Of a DNA stretch of 15,666 nt, positions 15,560 to 15,666 are shown piece by piece. Origin of the DNA: Oscillospiraceae bacterium (GTDB taxonomy: Bacteria > Bacillota > Clostridia > Oscillospirales > Acutalibacteraceae). Made by a program: the position numbers and the translations under genes. The stretch is taken from positions 1 through 15,666 of the forward strand of contig CACYHJ010000074.1 in NCBI GenBank assembly GCA_902774165.1, in the 5' to 3' direction. The notes under the pieces are model-generated. The model was not told the DNA's origin and ran no database searches. It saw only the letters and a program-made list of their open reading frames with translations. Within the stretch, counting starts at the first letter, position 1. Each line of letters begins with the position of its first letter.

Positions 15560-15666
15560 GTTTTATTATTGTTTCATGAATTCTTATTTCAAAATCCATG
15601 TGAAAAATCATGGAACCATCCTCTGATTGCGTCATGAATCTGCCGTCGAGCTCAGCGGGATCAAGG

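Noticed and set aside
15560..15666. Partial gene at the right edge
   Set aside because: No frame with coding character or start signal; the sequence is short and AT-rich apart from the last 30 bases.

Overview
The window looks like a chromosomal piece of an uncultured Clostridia (Oscillospiraceae/Ruminococcaceae-like Firmicute). The grounds are a type III glutamine synthetase, a clostridial-type glutamate synthase split over several small genes, a dockerin-type secreted enzyme, strong AGGAGG-like ribosome sites and near-perfect sigma-A promoters in a fairly GC-rich background. No 16S or other marker is present, so this placement is inference.

Layout. (1) 1-333: four copies of a 68-bp hairpin repeat. 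(2) 334-2434: an island that reads as AT-richer than its surroundings, carrying a 5'-truncated ATP-binding/wHTH gene and a GIY-YIG-like + DUF4357 gene. It lies between two ~97% identical direct repeats (334-476 and 2290-2434). Each repeat contains the last 14 codons of asnB plus its terminator hairpin. (3) 2389-8210, minus strand: glnA (GSIII) -> amt fused to a PII domain -> asnB, with a 21-unit heptanucleotide repeat in the amt leader. (4) 8211-8581: a divergent control region with two consensus promoters (TTGACA-17-TATAAT each), each followed within a few tens of bases by intrinsic terminators. (5) 8582-13482, plus strand: glutamate synthase operon (amidotransferase broken into two pieces, ferredoxin-FMN synthase core, four-cluster Fe-S protein, FAD/NAD(P) oxidoreductase, GXGXG domain), closed by a terminator at 13549-13582. 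(6) 13624-15495, minus strand: a secreted 5'-nucleotidase-type metallophosphatase with an N-terminal dockerin.

Together, regions 3-5 form a nitrogen-assimilation locus: ammonium uptake with fused PII sensing, ammonium to glutamine (GSIII), glutamine + 2-oxoglutarate to glutamate (GOGAT pieces) and glutamine-dependent asparagine synthesis. Both arms appear to be controlled by transcription attenuation in their 5' leaders. The glnA leader holds two tandem terminators and a small hexaloop hairpin (loop A1, G4) that excludes the second terminator, which resembles half of an ANTAR-protein target.

Points most worth a second look: the glnA/glt leader RNAs, the asnB 3'-end duplication bounding the island, the out-of-frame internal deletion in the GOGAT amidotransferase, the covarying hairpin repeat array with tRNA-like ends, and the phased heptamer tract.
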